This document shows positions 1 through 12,227 of a DNA stretch of 64,000 nt, piece after piece. Each line of letters opens with the position of its first letter. The first letter of the stretch is position 1. This DNA comes from Tenrec ecaudatus (taxonomy: Eukaryota > Chordata > Mammalia > Afrosoricida > Tenrecidae). A program made the position numbers and the translations under genes. The DNA lies in assembly GCF_050624435.1 (NCBI RefSeq), contig NC_134542.1, positions 7,808,497 to 7,872,496 of the forward strand, read 5' to 3'. Under the pieces are notes generated by a model, which was given only the letters and a program-made list of their open reading frames with translations, was not told the DNA's origin and did not search any database.

Positions 1-410
1 ATTCTGGGAACTCCTGTCTTCCTCCCTGGAGGCGGGACACACATTCTCTCTGATTGACTTTTTTCCTGCTGACAAGCCACATGGAGCCATGCTGATGGCA
101 GCCAGAGCCCTGGAGCTGGAGGAGCCATGTGGAGACCCAACCCAGCACTGAGATGCTTCCACCGCCACTGGATCCACGACTGGCCTGTGATCTTCCTGCA
201 TTTGGCATCATTGCATGTGCTGCATGAGCCTAAAGAAGAATTTATGAACTAGTATCGGACTTATGGGCTAATATCGGACTTATGGACTTGATATGGACTG
301 GGCTGGGATGTTTTCTCAATATACAATTGCTCTTTGATACCAAGCTCTTTCTTATACACATAAGTGTCTCTGGATTTGTTTCTCTGGTCAATGAGGACTA
401 ACACACATCC
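1..410 (+). repeat. Unclassified interspersed-repeat-like sequence
   Basis: The stretch has the texture of a retroposon or LTR 3' end: an internally repetitive part (the words 'atcggacttatgg' recur at about 254-290), then an A/T-rich end. I have the impression of having met this sequence type in afrotherian genomes, but I cannot name the family. No open frame of note. It may run off the left edge of the window. Confidence 0.3.
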
Positions 411-2336
411 CCTCCAGTGTGAGGATCTAGATCGGTCGACACACGCCATCCTTGGGACAGTCAGAGAGTCTCGGTGGTGGGCAGGGCCCACACCACCCCA
501 ACCCCCACCCCCAGTCCAGCTTGAAGCAGCCAGAACGAACGACGCCCCGTACCCCTAATGAATTAGAGCCGTGATTCTGAGTGAGGAATGACAAGGGCAG
601 GGAAAGCCACCTGACCCAGACTGGCCTAAGCCATGAGTCATCACATAACAGGAACTGGGATACCGGGGGCCATGAGCCTGACCACCCAGGACCTTGCCGC
701 ATGAGGACTTAGTTGGGTCCCAGGTGAACAGGGTCCACTGCTTCAGTCCCAGCCAACCTGGGACAACTGCCATATTGTTGAGAAAACCTCAGCCCTGAAC
801 TCAACCGCCCCTGTAGACATGTAAAGAGGACCTGCCAGCCCTGGCCTGCGTCTCACTTACTTCGACCTGTGCACAGAGTAGACTCGTTGGGGGCCTGTCC
901 CCCCCACAGCCTGACTTACCTCCTGTGCTGGCTCCTCCTACCTGTTTGTTGCCTGCCCTGTGAGGCAGATTAGCACTGGGCACTGTGATACTATCCTGAC
1001 CGGCCTCCTTTCCCCTCCCATCTCTGAGAGCCCCACTGGGGGTGAATTTTAGAATGCACTCTTACATCCTGGAGCTCAGAACATTGGAACTCATAATGTT
1101 CCTTTTGGTGTTGTAACCAGGATATTACTATTCCTTATTCTGTTAACTACCCGTGTGCCAAGCTCTGTCCTCTTTAAAAGCCATTTCTAAACCATAAGAT
1201 AAATGTGAGGAAGTCCAAGAAGCAAGCTCATTTTCCCCATAAAGACTATTTCCATTGCAAATATATGTTTATTCAATTAGTTTAAGACAAGTGCAATCAT
1301 TTTTTCCTGGCTCTCTGCTGCTCTGGTCCCACGTATGTGCTGAGGCTGCTGATGGGGACTCTGCCCGCTGGTCCTGTCTGGCTCTGGAGCGAGACCCTCT
1401 CCCTCCCCCACTGCTGCTGCAGCTGCTGCTGCGCCCTCAGAGCACAGAGGAGAGGCAGGGTGCTTATGCTCAAGCCTGGAGTTGCAGGGCCCAGGGCCCC
1501 TGGGTAGGTGGTTACGATATGTAGCATTCTTCCTGAGTCCCTGAAAACTCCTACGAGTCTCCACCTAGGAACCCGGTGGGGCCTCTCCAGAGTGAGCCAT
1601 GCCTTGTGACCAAAGAGCCTGTCATTCATTTATTCAGCTCACATTAATCCAATGTCTTCTGGGAGCAAGGCCTTGACCTAGACTAGGAGGGTGAAGCTAA
1701 AAGGGAAAGGCTGGATTTCTCGACTCCCTGGTAGGTCACCGGGCTCCAGGAGTGGGATTAGCGTCTGAGTGAGTTACACAAACCCACAGTCTTCTCTGGG
1801 GACTAGCCATGCTATGGGGAGTGTGAGTGAGCCTGGAGATGGGGGGCGCCCTTCGCCTGCCATCATCTGTCAGGTCTACTATGGAGGACAGCCCTCCTGC
1901 TCTCTGCCACTCCGTCCCGCAACGTCATGTCTCTAAGGAAATGGGAGCGGAGGTCAAAAAGTCTCGCCACACAATCGCCCTTTTACCAAACGAACACATC
2001 AAGCTGCGAAGCCCCTGTTTCTTGACATCTCCTCTACCCAGGCCTGTGCAGGTCCCCCAAACCCTTCCCCAAAGAGTCCTGTGCTCTGACCGACACTGAC
2101 AAAACAGCAGGTTGGCCGCCTCAGGGACTCGAGTCACACTCCTTTTGGACGTTCCTTCGAGTTTGAGGAACAAAACGAAGCTGCAAGAGCAAGATCAGGG
2201 CAGTGGGTGGACGGGGCCAGGTTTCCCAATAACACCCTTGAACAATGAGCCGGGGCCTCGTCGGATTGGAGGGGGATATCCTCCGCACAACTTCCTGGTC
2301 TTTCTTTTCCTCATCAACGCAGATTTGGACTTTGTC
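411..2336. other. Intergenic DNA, no gene recognised
   Basis: Moderately GC-rich sequence. Short open frames at 1255-1629 exist on both strands with Leu/Gln/Arg-rich translations produced by CTG-rich DNA (1405-1440), not by a domain. I see no splice-bounded coding segment, no RNA gene and no clear repeat family here. Confidence 0.5.
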
Positions 2337-2350
2337 AAAAACATAAGCCC

Positions 2351-2570
2351 GATATAATAATTATTTATAAACTATCAAGGGATCAGGGGTGGGATCGGCG
2401 AGGGAGGGGGATGGGGGAAAAAAAGGGAAACCGAGCTGATTCCAGGAACCCAAGTGGAAGGTGAATTATGAGAATGACGAGTGCAACGAATGTATAAGGG
2501 TGCTTTGCTCAATTGATGTATGTACAGATTGTGATAAGAGCCTTATGAGCCCCAATAAAAAGATTTAAAA
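2351..2570 (+). mobile_element. 5'-truncated polyadenylated retroposon, 3' end only
   Basis: The 220-bp insert ends in an AATAAAAAGATTT signal followed by an A-run and is bounded by a perfect 14-bp direct repeat, AAAAACATAAGCCC, at 2337-2350 and 2571-2584. It is the 3' end of the same family as the full-length copy at 30,183-31,332, sharing 'caattgatgtatgta' and '..tatgagccccaataaaa'. The A-tail and long target-site duplication indicate L1-type reverse transcription. Confidence 0.8.
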
Positions 2571-2576
2571 AAAAAC

Positions 2577-2637
2577 ATAAGCCCTGCTGACCATCCTATG
2601 TGCCCTTCATAAGCCCTGCTGACCATCCTATGTGCTT
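2577..2637. repeat. Two-copy direct repeat, about 28 bp units
   Basis: The phrase CATAAGCCCTGCTGACCATC and the bases following it occur at 2576-2603 and again at 2609-2637, separated by a few bases. The first copy overlaps the right target-site duplication of the retroposon to its left, so the duplication is a local event next to the insertion site. Confidence 0.7.
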
Positions 2638-3119
2638 GGAGAAAATCAATCGAGATGACCCCTTGGGAATCCCCACAAACAAACAGTCGCCATTGCCATC
2701 TAAAAGGACCTTTCTGCCTGAGGTGAGTGGAAGGACGTCTGGCCCAGCGGAGCATCTCAGAAGTCACTGTTTAGACGGGACCTTTTGGACGGCACCCAAG
2801 GGACTGAGACGAGCGTCTGCCGGGAGAAGTGACCACAGAGACGTGTGTCAGTACACTGGAATGACCTGTGACCTGGATCCTCGTAGCAATACGTTTGGAC
2901 TTACCCTCCTGCGCTGTCTCTAGCGAGGGTGGGCTCTGTTGGAGGGGAGGCCCACCTTACCCCTTGGACACCCCTTTGGCTGATGTCCACACCCTCAGGC
3001 TGTGGAGAGCCTCTGCAGTGTTTGCTCCCTGTGTTCCAACCCCGGGTGAAATCCGGGCTCCTGGATGCAGGCTTGTGTGGGGAGGTGGTTTTGCAGTATG
3101 GTCCCAGGATCATTAGCAG

Positions 3120-3307
3120 CAGCAAACTCCACATGCTTAGCAGCCCTGTGGGGCAGAGTAGAAGTGCCCCGTGGGGTTTCTGAGGATGTTAAGTTGTTAC
3201 AGGAGCAGAGAGCCTCATCTTTCTTCCATGGAGCAGCTGGTGGTTTTGAACTGATGAACTTGTGATTAGCAGGTCAACACCTAATCCACCAGGTCACCAG
3301 GGCTCTG
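3120..3307 (-). mobile_element. AfroSINE (tRNA-derived SINE), antisense
   Basis: Read on the minus strand the segment begins with the family's '..gagccctggtgacctggtgg' tRNA-like head and ends in the conserved body 'ggggcacttctactctgcccc'. Diverged and without a clean target-site duplication. Confidence 0.65.
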
Positions 3308-3789
3308 TAGCATCATCTTGGGGCTTGTTAAACTTGCTACCTTCCCTCTGGTGGTTACCCAAAAGCAAAGAAACAGGTTTTGTAATCACACCTGGGTTTG
3401 AATCTATTTGCATAACCTCCAAGGGACTTGAAGTATGATTTTCTTTGTGAAATCCTCAAGAGCGCCTCGGGAAGAGGGAAGGGCCTGATAGAGCACACAC
3501 GGAGCACAGGGCTGTGCACAAACGTTTGCCATCCTCTTCCATTCGCTCACTCCTCTCTGGCCGCCCTGTGCATGTTTCTCGGTGCCCCCTGCGCTGTGAG
3601 CCAGGCACCACACAGGGACTAGGTCCCATAGAAAATAAACACCCCGTCTTCCTGGGGCTGATGTGCCAGGGGGAGGGGACCACAGCCTGTGAGGTTCTAA
3701 GTGCCCTTGTGACCGTCAGTGGCCATCAGTTCTGATTTGCAGCCACAGACCTGCGCTCGACAGGAATGCCCACCCAGGGACCTTGAGGA

Positions 3790-3885
3790 AACAGATGGCA
3801 AGGCCTGGGTTCTGCGGCATCTTTCTCTAGGTGGATCTGAACTGCCAACCCATTGCCTAGTAGTCAGACACTCAACCATCTGTGG
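3790..3885 (-). mobile_element. AfroSINE fragment, antisense
   Basis: The part 'ggcatctttctctaggtggatctgaactgcc' through 'cactcaaccatctg' corresponds to the antisense of the SINE's box-B-containing head. The rest of the element is missing or unrecognisable. Confidence 0.5.
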
Positions 3886-4029
3886 CCTGTGTGTGTGGCA
3901 GAGGGTAGGCGGGGATACTTCTAAGTGGCATGCAGAGTTCCCAAAGCTGAAGCACCTATTTGATCCAGAACCAGCAGACACGGTGGAATACCGGGGCAGG
4001 GACTTTGGAGGGCATTTTGGTACTTGGCC

Positions 4030-4450
4030 TTTAACAGAAAAAAAAATCATTTTATCAGGGGCCTTTATAGCTCTTATAACAATCCATACATCAACTGAAT
4101 CAAGCACTTTTGTACACGTTGCCATCATTTTCAAAACATCTACCTGAGCCTTTGGTATCAGCTCTTTTTTCCCTCCCCCACCTTCATGACCCCTTGATAA
4201 ACTGTACATTATTTTTATTTTAATATATTTTATTTACATATTAACAATTAAATTTATTATTATTTTAAATTAATTTTAAAAAATTAATATCTTACACTGT
4301 CCAGTTCTTCCTTCACCCACATTTCTGTTGTTCATCCCCCTGGGGGGTTATATGTCAAGCATTGCAATCGATTCCCATTCTCTCCCCTACCCTCATGGTA
4401 TCACTACTCCCACTATTGTTCCTGAGATTACTTGGTCTTAAGGAGCTTAC
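4030..4450 (-). mobile_element. Antisense copy of the polyadenylated retroposon
   Basis: The reverse complement carries the family's 3' end: 'aagagctataaaggcccctgataaaatgat', a GGGAGGGG tract and 'cagtgtaagatatt'. An A/T-rich interval (about 4,210-4,285) has expanded within it. Same family as 30,183-31,332 and 56,264-56,719. Confidence 0.65.
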
Positions 4451-7087
4451 TTATCCACTGGCTGGGGAACAGAGCATGAGAAACCAGTGAAGCCTAGTTC
4501 ATTGGGCAGCATTCGGCAGAGCGGGTTGGAGTCGAGGCATCTGGGGCTGGCAGTGAGGTACGTTGTGTGTGAACACCTGCAGAAGGCTTCTAAGCCTGGG
4601 GCACAGGGGGCTCATCGCCCACCCTAATTTTGGAACTTCAAGTCCATACCCACAGTAAGCCAGAAACTGTAGACGCTTGTAAACCTCTGAAGTTTTCCTA
4701 ACATGGTTCAGAGATACCAGGACAAGATCAGGACACAAGATCAAGGCTGCTGACACCACCAGGCTGTGGGGGTGGGAGCTCATGGGCATCTCTCCGACTC
4801 TTTGCCAAGTCCCACGTCTGAGCAATGCCCGACGCCTTGAAAGGTCATTACTTCCTGGATGCAATTTTGTCATCAAAAAATCACTCACTGATTTGGAAAA
4901 CACCAAATGCAGCGGCCAGGTCCCGGTGAATAGATGTGTTGCGCCCACTGCCAACAGGCTGTGTTGGGGTTCTGGGCATTGGAAGTGCTGCTTTTGCTTT
5001 TACGTTCTGGAAGGGCGCACCAGGGCAGGAGTGTGGCAGGAGAGGCAGACGCAGAGTACCGATAAAGCAAGGGCTCTGTTGCTCCTTTGACTGAGACAAG
5101 CTCTGAAAATTAAGATGTCGGGGACCAGCTTAATCGAAAGGTTAACTGGAAACACGGTGTTGGAAGGACTGGATGTTGAACAAGTCACGTAACTCTCGAG
5201 GATCCTCGTTAGGTCTGGTTGGGTTGATCCTGGTTCATCGCAACCTCCAGCACGACAGAATGAAAGGCTGCCTGGCCCTGCCATTGTCCTCGTCATTGTC
5301 CTCCTGCCTGAGCTCATGAAGTGTTTTTTACTGCCTTCCAGGACACTGCTGCTTGGACGGATGTGGAGTGGGTGGATATGTCGTCTGTGTGGCAGCGCAG
5401 ATGGGGATGGATGCCCGTGGGTGGCTCCTCAGGAGGGTGTTCTGCTCACACTGATTCACAGTGTGACCCCCACACAGCCCTGGGACCCAACGGGGCAGCT
5501 CCACTCTGTCCTGACAGGTCGCCATGAGTCAGAACCGAAGCAATGCTGGCAGTGTGTTGCGGTGTGGGTGCCAGGAGCTCCGATGGAAGGCATGGGCAGG
5601 ATACGGGCTCCAAGTGACGGTGTGGAATTATGGGATGGATGAGCCAGTGGGCTTGTGTCCACTAAGTAAATCAAAGAACACAATCCAGAGGCATCTGAAG
5701 AGGGAGTGAACTTTGCTCAGAGGCTGCTCCACAGGGAGTGACATTTCCATTGTGAGAGACAGGCGGAAACTCAGAGCAGCTAACAGCTCTGAGAGGGGAT
5801 TCTTCAAAGGCAGGAGGAGCTGATTCTAGGATTCAGCAGCTCTGAAGGTTGAAGTTAACAGCGCAGTGCCCCACTGCTGTGCTTCCCCACTGTCAACGCT
5901 AAACGCGACTGGTATACCTGCCACCAGTCCTCCTTCTGTGGGAAACATCAATCCCAGCCCCTATCCGGTTCCCCTGCAACTCTGCCCACTTCTACTTCAC
6001 ACACATCTCCCAGGGCTTATGAAGCTCCTAGCCACGTAGGAAGTTATCACCAGAAAACAACAGTGGCATCATACTTGGACCCAAGTGGCCCCTGTTCATA
6101 GCTGTTTAATCCTGTCCCAGGGTTTCAGTCATTCTGAATCGCTCCCTCTGCCCTCTCTCGAGTTCGGAGGAACTGGCTGCACCCTCCTCTGTGCGACTCC
6201 ATGTGGGGCAATGACGACACCGAGCGACTTGTTGTTCTGAGACAGGCTGCATATTAAGGGAAATGCTCTCGTCTGAATATGCAGCGAGGTTGGAGGTTGA
6301 AGAGGAAGGACATTGCTAATGAGAGGCTAGGAAATGAGATCATCTTTGATAAATTCATCTGATGTCGAGGAAACAAAGAATTTACACTGGAGGGGCCACA
6401 ATGAAATTAACCAATGAGTTTTACCTCCTTTGGGATCAGAACTTCCGGCTGGACCCAACAGCATGGCTGGGGCCATGATTGGGTCAGGGCTGACTTGTTC
6501 AGGAGTTGGTTTCCATTAAGGATAGCTTTTTCCTCCAGATGCAAATGGTGGTTTCCTAAATTAGCCAGACTGTAGGAAAGGGCAAGAGTCCAGGTAGGAG
6601 CAGAGCCAGTTAGTTCCGCCTTAGTGTTGGAAGCCAGCTGCTTTTACTACATATGGCTGAAGCACAAGGCACAACTCCAGCTCTTGGTCTCATGTCCTAG
6701 TGAATCAAAACGATCCACTTCATACGCCAAGCACACGCAGAACCACCGTTTCCACCATGAACAAAACGACCACCTGCTCAGAGTCTGGCCTGACACGTCT
6801 GCCAGCATGGGTCAAACAGGGGGTGACGGAGAGAGGTGCAGCCCCTCAGGGAGGAGGGCAGGGGCATTCCTGAAGTGCTCTGGGCTCCTCCCTCTCTAAC
6901 ACACCCCAACACACACACACACACACGCACGCAAACAAACACAAGCCTAGCATCTAAGAAAGGATAAGCTTGTACTTGGAAAAATGCATTGCACTGGATC
7001 CACTTCAAATTCCTGCATTTTATTGTTATTTAAATATTCAACTTAGAAAAGTCCACTGCTAGACCTGACAGAGAAAAGCAGCACACT
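4451..7087. other. Intergenic DNA with an AfroSINE tail fragment, no gene
   Basis: A SINE 3' tail is visible at about 5,490-5,550 on the plus strand ('ggggcagctccactctgtcctgacaggtcgccatgagtcagaaccg'-type body). A (CA)n run lies at 6,908-6,941. The open frame at 4,499-4,954 on the minus strand has no recognisable domain. I see no coding exon. Confidence 0.45.
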
Positions 7088-7402
7088 CACTGGCGTGTGT
7101 ATCGACCGTCCTGCACTGGCCCGGGAATCACTGGCGTGTGTATCGACCGTCCTGCACTGGCCCGGGAATCACTGGCGTGTGTATCGACCGTCCTGCACTG
7201 GCCCGGGAATCACTGGCGTGTGTATCGACCGTCCTGCACTGGCCCGGGAATCACTGGCGTGTGTATCGACCGTCCTGCACTGGCCCGGGAATCACTGGCG
7301 TGTGTATCGACTGTCCTGCACTGGCCCGGGAATCACTGGCGTGTGTATCGACCGTCCTGCACTGGCCCGGGAATCACTGGCGTGTGTATCGACCGTCCTG
7401 CA
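7088..7402. repeat. 41-bp minisatellite, seven full units plus 28 bp of an eighth
   Basis: Units start at 7088, 7129, 7170, 7211, 7252, 7293, 7334 and 7375. They are nearly identical; the one difference I see is a C-to-T change in the sixth unit (CGACTGTCC for CGACCGTCC, near 7311). Each unit contains the words CACTGGCGTG and CACTGGCCCG, suggesting an older internal duplication, and the CCCGGG hexamer. The plus strand of the unit contains no TAA, TAG or TGA, so all three forward frames stay open; because 41 is not a multiple of three, one frame cycles through three phases every 123 bp. The 191-codon frame at 7095-7670 is therefore an artefact of the repeat. Confidence 0.95.
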
Positions 7403-8644
7403 GGGGCTGGCAGCAGGACACAGGCAAATGTTACCTGAAAACCCACTCCCGCTGCTTCAGCAGCCATTTCTCGTGGCCGAAAGCACCTTCTTCTATGTGG
7501 GATTAGCAAAACAGACCTGGTTTTGGGCTGAGAAGTCAGGCTTGATTTTGGGGGTTTTCATTTGGTCTATAATCAAACCCATTCTAGGAACCAAGGACAG
7601 GCTCCTTGGATTTAGGCATCTGAGGTTGAGAGGGGAAAGAGTACTAATATATATTTACAACCCAGGGTGAAAACAGACAGACAGGCCTTGTCCAGCGGAG
7701 GATTTTCATGTATTTATTTGAAAAGCAAGTTCTGTGAAAGAACACACGAAGCAGTCAGATGTCCTCTCTTCAAGTGAAGACTCAGAGACCCAAGGGCAGC
7801 GCAGAGGCGGCATCCACGCACGGAGCAGCAGTCTCAGTTCAGGGGCCTCACGCGTGTCCCACACGAGCCTGCACCATCCATCTTCTTCACATGCGCACTT
7901 GAGTCTGGGGAGGGGAGAGGGGGGGAGCGGAGCTAAGGTTATTCTAAAAGTCTGTGTTCCTTTTTCTTGCGTGACTACTGCTAGCACAGTCCTGGCCCTG
8001 GGAATGGCCCTGGCGTGCCAAGAGAATTAGTCTTCAGACTCTGGTTACCACGCGACTGTTTAATCTATTTGAAAACCAACAGGAACCTGCTTGAAAGCCG
8101 TTTCCAATCAAGCGCCTGGACAGACGGATGAGGGAGGGCACTGAGTGCCACCAGGAGCTGACCCAGGCCTTCGCCTCAATCTCCTTTCTAAAGTCTTTCT
8201 TCAAAAACTTCCATTAATTCATACTGTAAGCAATACTTATCACACTAGAGTTGCAATAGACTGGGTTATAATGTAATGAATGATATTGCTTTTATCTAAT
8301 TTAACAGTAGAAAACAATTCCTATTTGTATGAAAACGCATTGGGACTAGGGAGAAATCTGAGAACCTTGGTTGCCTAGATTTTATGTTTCTTTAAACAAG
8401 AGATGGTTTCAAAGTCATGGGAAATTTGAATGAAAAGAAATGAAAAGATAATGGCATTTTCTCCTTAAACTTGTTAAGTCCCTTGATATGGGCATAAGAA
8501 AGAGTTTTGTGAAATCAGGTGATTCCAATTCTGCGTCTGAAGAGTTCCTTTCAAGCGATTAAAACACGCACAGTGGTGATCTTCTCCAGGGGGTGGCGCT
8601 TTGTAGGGTTGTCTTAAAGAAAGAACAACAAAAACACAACCAGT
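7403..8644. other. Intergenic DNA, nothing recognised
   Basis: Non-repetitive sequence between the minisatellite and the SINE pair. I see no exon-like segment. It may hold the distal end of a long PSMD1 3' UTR: a TTTATT, AATAAA on the minus strand, is at about 7,712. I have no evidence that the transcript reaches that far. Confidence 0.35.
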
Positions 8645-8815
8645 TGCTTTGAGTCGAGCCAAGCATGGTGGCCCCCAGGAGTGTCAGACCAGAACTCTGC
8701 TCCCCGGGTTTCCACTGTTCGTTTCCCCTGAGACTCTGGGACCACAATCTCCAACCTTCCAGTCAGTCCCGAGTGTGCTAACCATTTGCACCACCACCCA
8801 GGTGCCTTGGTGTGT
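8645..8815 (-). mobile_element. AfroSINE, antisense
   Basis: Diverged SINE; 'cagaactctgctccccgggtttcc' and 'gtgtgctaaccatttgcaccacc' match the antisense body and tRNA head. It stands head-to-head with the SINE at 8,872-9,066. Confidence 0.55.
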
Positions 8816-8871
8816 AGTCTGGTCCTCAAGCCGCCCAGAAGCCCCAAGTCTTAGACCAACTAGGTGTTCAA

Positions 8872-9066
8872 TAGGTGCCTGGGCAGCTCAACAGTGACAC
8901 ACTAGGCTGAGAATCCAGAGGTTGGGGGGTTCAAGGTTTGAATCTACCTGGTGGTCCCACAGGGGAAAGGTCTGGCGATGTGCTGCTTGAAAGACCTCAC
9001 CCCAGACAGTCCTATTGAGCACCTGGGTCCCCATGAGTCAGCATCGACTTGGGAGCACCCGCAGCA
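8872..9066 (+). mobile_element. AfroSINE, sense
   Basis: The head 'aggtgcctgggcagctcaacagtg..' and tail '..ccccatgagtcagcatcgacttgg' are recognisable. The element is followed by a short GCA repeat. With the preceding SINE it forms an inverted pair with about 55 bp between them. Confidence 0.6.
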
Positions 9067-9583
9067 GCAGCAGCTGAAAGTGTCACTTAGCTAATGGTAA
9101 GGCTTTTTGAACCTAAAGAGCCCAAACGACGCAAACTATAACCTCTGGACAGAGGCCAGTGATGTCGACAGGCTCTGAGCGATCGACAGAATGTCAGTCA
9201 GCCTTGCCACTAAGCCACTGTGCAGTTCATAAAATCTATTCTTTTTTAAAGCAAGACTTCGTCCATGAAAGGATGGGGCGGATTTACCTTCTGAAGCAAG
9301 CACCTCCCCTTCTGGAGCAGAAAACAGACCGCAGACCACCACCCTGAATGGCACTGGGGGGCACTAAGGGCAGAGGTCTGAGGACTTGGGGGTCATGTAG
9401 CAAAAGGAGGTGAAGAAGGGACATGCTCACAATGTTTTGTAGATATGGATTAAGCAGCACAAACACAAACGTTCGAGGAGTGTGCTTGGGAGCCAGGGAT
9501 TGCGTGCGCACACACACATGTGAAATCCCGGGGGAAGCCATTTCCCTTCACCTTCAGTCTCGTTCCACTTGAACCTCCGGCCC
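9067..9583 (-). other. PSMD1: Probable PSMD1 3' UTR
   Basis: This lies immediately downstream of the PSMD1 stop codon on the minus strand. I see no canonical AATAAA within 500 bases. A variant AATAGA lies at about 9,236 on the minus strand, just past a run of T's on the plus strand, and is only a candidate poly(A) signal. The end of the transcript cannot be set from sequence alone. Confidence 0.4.
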
Positions 9584-9805
<222 letters not shown>

Positions 9806-10067
9806 TCAAATGGCACTTACGAGGCAGGAGGACTGTGCCTTCCCAGCAGGGACTCAGGAACCTGGCATTTGTGCCTGTGTGACCTTAACCAGATTGCTTA
9901 GCTACACAACGGGGAGAACCAGATCTTTCTGACCATTCCCTTAGTTAATATGACTGAACAAGGTAAGCAATGTCAACATGCAATAACTGGCTCTGTATGT
10001 TGGAGCATGTGATGCTACCCTCTTGGATGAGTCCCATTTCTACGTCGACCTGAATAGGCCAATGTTT

Positions 10068-10195
10068 CAGCCCACAGTCGCTCTGCAGGAGAAAGATGGG
10101 CCAGTCTGTTTCCACAAGCCGTTTACAACTTAGAACCACACGGGGCATTTCTAAGGTTGCTATGAGTCAGGACGGACTACGTGGCCATGGCCCTG
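10068..10195 (+). mobile_element. AfroSINE fragment, sense
   Basis: The part 'cgctctgcaggagaaagatg' to 'gctatgagtcaggacggac' matches the SINE body and RTE-like tail. The tRNA head is lost or highly diverged. Confidence 0.6.
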
Positions 10196-11649
10196 ACTGG
10201 CGGTCTCAGTATGTCTGAGGGAATTTGCTGTCCATGGATTTACTGCTCCAGGTATAATCCCGAGCAAGTAGCAAAAGGAGGTGGTTAGAAATGCATAAGA
10301 CCCAGGACATCTGGATCAACAGAATCTGCATTTTCACAAGCTCCGGCATGAAGGTTTGAGGACCACACAGTGGGTCAGCTGGGAGAAGACCACCCCTTTG
10401 GACACAAAGACAATCTGGAAATGAACTGACAACTTTTCTCCGGCAGTTTCAGAACAACAAAGAGATCTCAGTAAACATTCCAGACATCTAAGTGTTCTCT
10501 CACAGCCCTACAAACCCTTAGGATGCAAGGCAATGAAGAAATGCGCGAGAAACAAAAGAGACGCACACTGTAGAAGCAATTCTATTAAGCCCTCTCCCAA
10601 ACACATTAGCAGAAGGTAAATTCAAACAGCAAACTATTCACCCATCTCCAGGGCACTAATCTTATTCACTTGCTGCCTGTGTAAAAGGAAATGGAAAGCT
10701 GCCCTTTGTAATTAAATCAGTCAACAGTGGCAGGGCACATCTGGAAAAAACATATTTCTACCAAAGTACATTACTGGCAAGGAAGAAAAGCACAGCACAT
10801 TAGTCAATGATTCACATATGCATAAGCATAACGACAGTTCCACCTAATCTGATTTCCACCCCTCAGAACTCTGCCTGCCACGCTGAGACTGATGTTAGCC
10901 AGTTCCCCTTCTCTCAACACACACATCCACCTTCACTTCTCTCCCCAAAACAATGGGTTTTTCTTGAACAGGATCCATTTTAGCAACGGGCCCTGCCTTT
11001 ATTCCCAAGAACAATCAGAGTGTACATGGCCACTGCCCTCCCTATTCCTCTGTGGCCTGAAAAAATCCCAAAGGAAGGCCCAAGCGGAGAGAAATCTTTT
11101 CACCAAATAGAAGAAAATGCCCACACTCGCCAAGCGAACATGCTACTGTTTGGGAAACAACATGGTCTCGCTGTATGATTAGGCGCAACTGAAGCAAAAT
11201 TATCTATTCAAATCCTGCAGCCTAATCAAACTCTAGAGAGAGCTTTTTAAAGGTAGATGGTTGAAGTTTATCAATCCCTTAAATGTTAGTGAGAAAGTTT
11301 GAGTGAAGCAGCTAGCTAGTAAGCGACATGACATTTTGTTCTTGGGGAAGGCTGGCGACAAATGAAGATAAAGGTGATACTCCACTTGTCTAAGCGCGAC
11401 GGTGAGAGAGGGGATGCCGTCTTCACTGAAAAACGACCACTGCTTCTTTCAAGCGCAGCATCTAAAAGGGGGGGGGTGGACTTGGTGACCCTACTATGGA
11501 AGGTGGTGTGAGCTGATGTGCACACGTGTGCACGCACACACAGAGGCAACTCAATCAGAATGAAGTGCACCCTCTCACAATATGGAACGCCGTGATTTTT
11601 TAGTGCAATCACAACACCGTGCAACCAAGTCACCATCCATGCCCTGCAC

Positions 11650-12227
11650 ACTCAGCCCCTCGTCACCGCAACATCTATCCTTTGCCCCTGTGGATAGTTT
11701 ACAGAAGTGAAATCACACGAGAGGTGGTCCTGGTGTTTGGCTTTTTCCCGTGAGCACAGTGCTTTCCAGGCTCAGACACAGTGGGGCACGTGTCAGTCGT
11801 ATCTGTTTCCATGACGGAACTCCAGGTGCGGAGGGCCAGGTGGAAGGCTGCACTAGTAAGGGCTTCGTGTTCTCTGCATATTGTGAGGTGTTAACAAGCC
11901 TTCCCCTCCTCCTGATGCTGTGTCCTCCTTATACGGGGTCCAGTTTCTTGGATTATTTGCTCAGCATACAGACTGAGTAACACGGTGAAAAGGCCACAAT
12001 CCTGATGCACACCCGTCCTAACTTTAAATCATTTTCAGCGTCCCTTACTGTGTTCAGCCCACTGCCTCTTGTACTGTGTAAAAGTTCTGTACGTGCACAA
12101 CGAAGTGTTCTGGAATTCTTGTTCGTTGAAATGTTGTTCACAATGTGTTATCTACAGTCACATTCTAGTTAAGGTGTTGGCAAAGAACACTGCACGCACA
12201 GCGAACTATCATCAGTGAACACTTCTG
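11650..12227 (-). mobile_element. Ancient L1 fragment, antisense
   Basis: The phrases 'gtggatagtttacagaagtgaaatcac' and 'tctgtttccatgacggaactcc' resemble the antisense of the 3' part of old mammalian L1 elements. It appears to continue after the RTE insertion, at 12,490-12,890. No intact reading frame. Confidence 0.45.

Noticed and set aside
3697-4209. 170-codon minus-strand frame and its plus-strand counterpart
   Set aside because: The frame runs through an AfroSINE fragment and the antisense retroposon; no domain, no exon borders.
4499-4954. 151-codon minus-strand frame in the intergenic region
   Set aside because: Low-similarity composition, no motif, no splice borders, and no expected gene here.
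6908-6941. Tandem CA/GCA words as a possible CRISPR-like or regulatory array
   Set aside because: Simple microsatellite; repeats have no unique spacers, and the genome is mammalian.
7095-7670. 191-codon open frame, the longest in the window
   Set aside because: It is created by the stop-free 41-bp minisatellite. All three forward frames are open there, and the part beyond the array has no domain.
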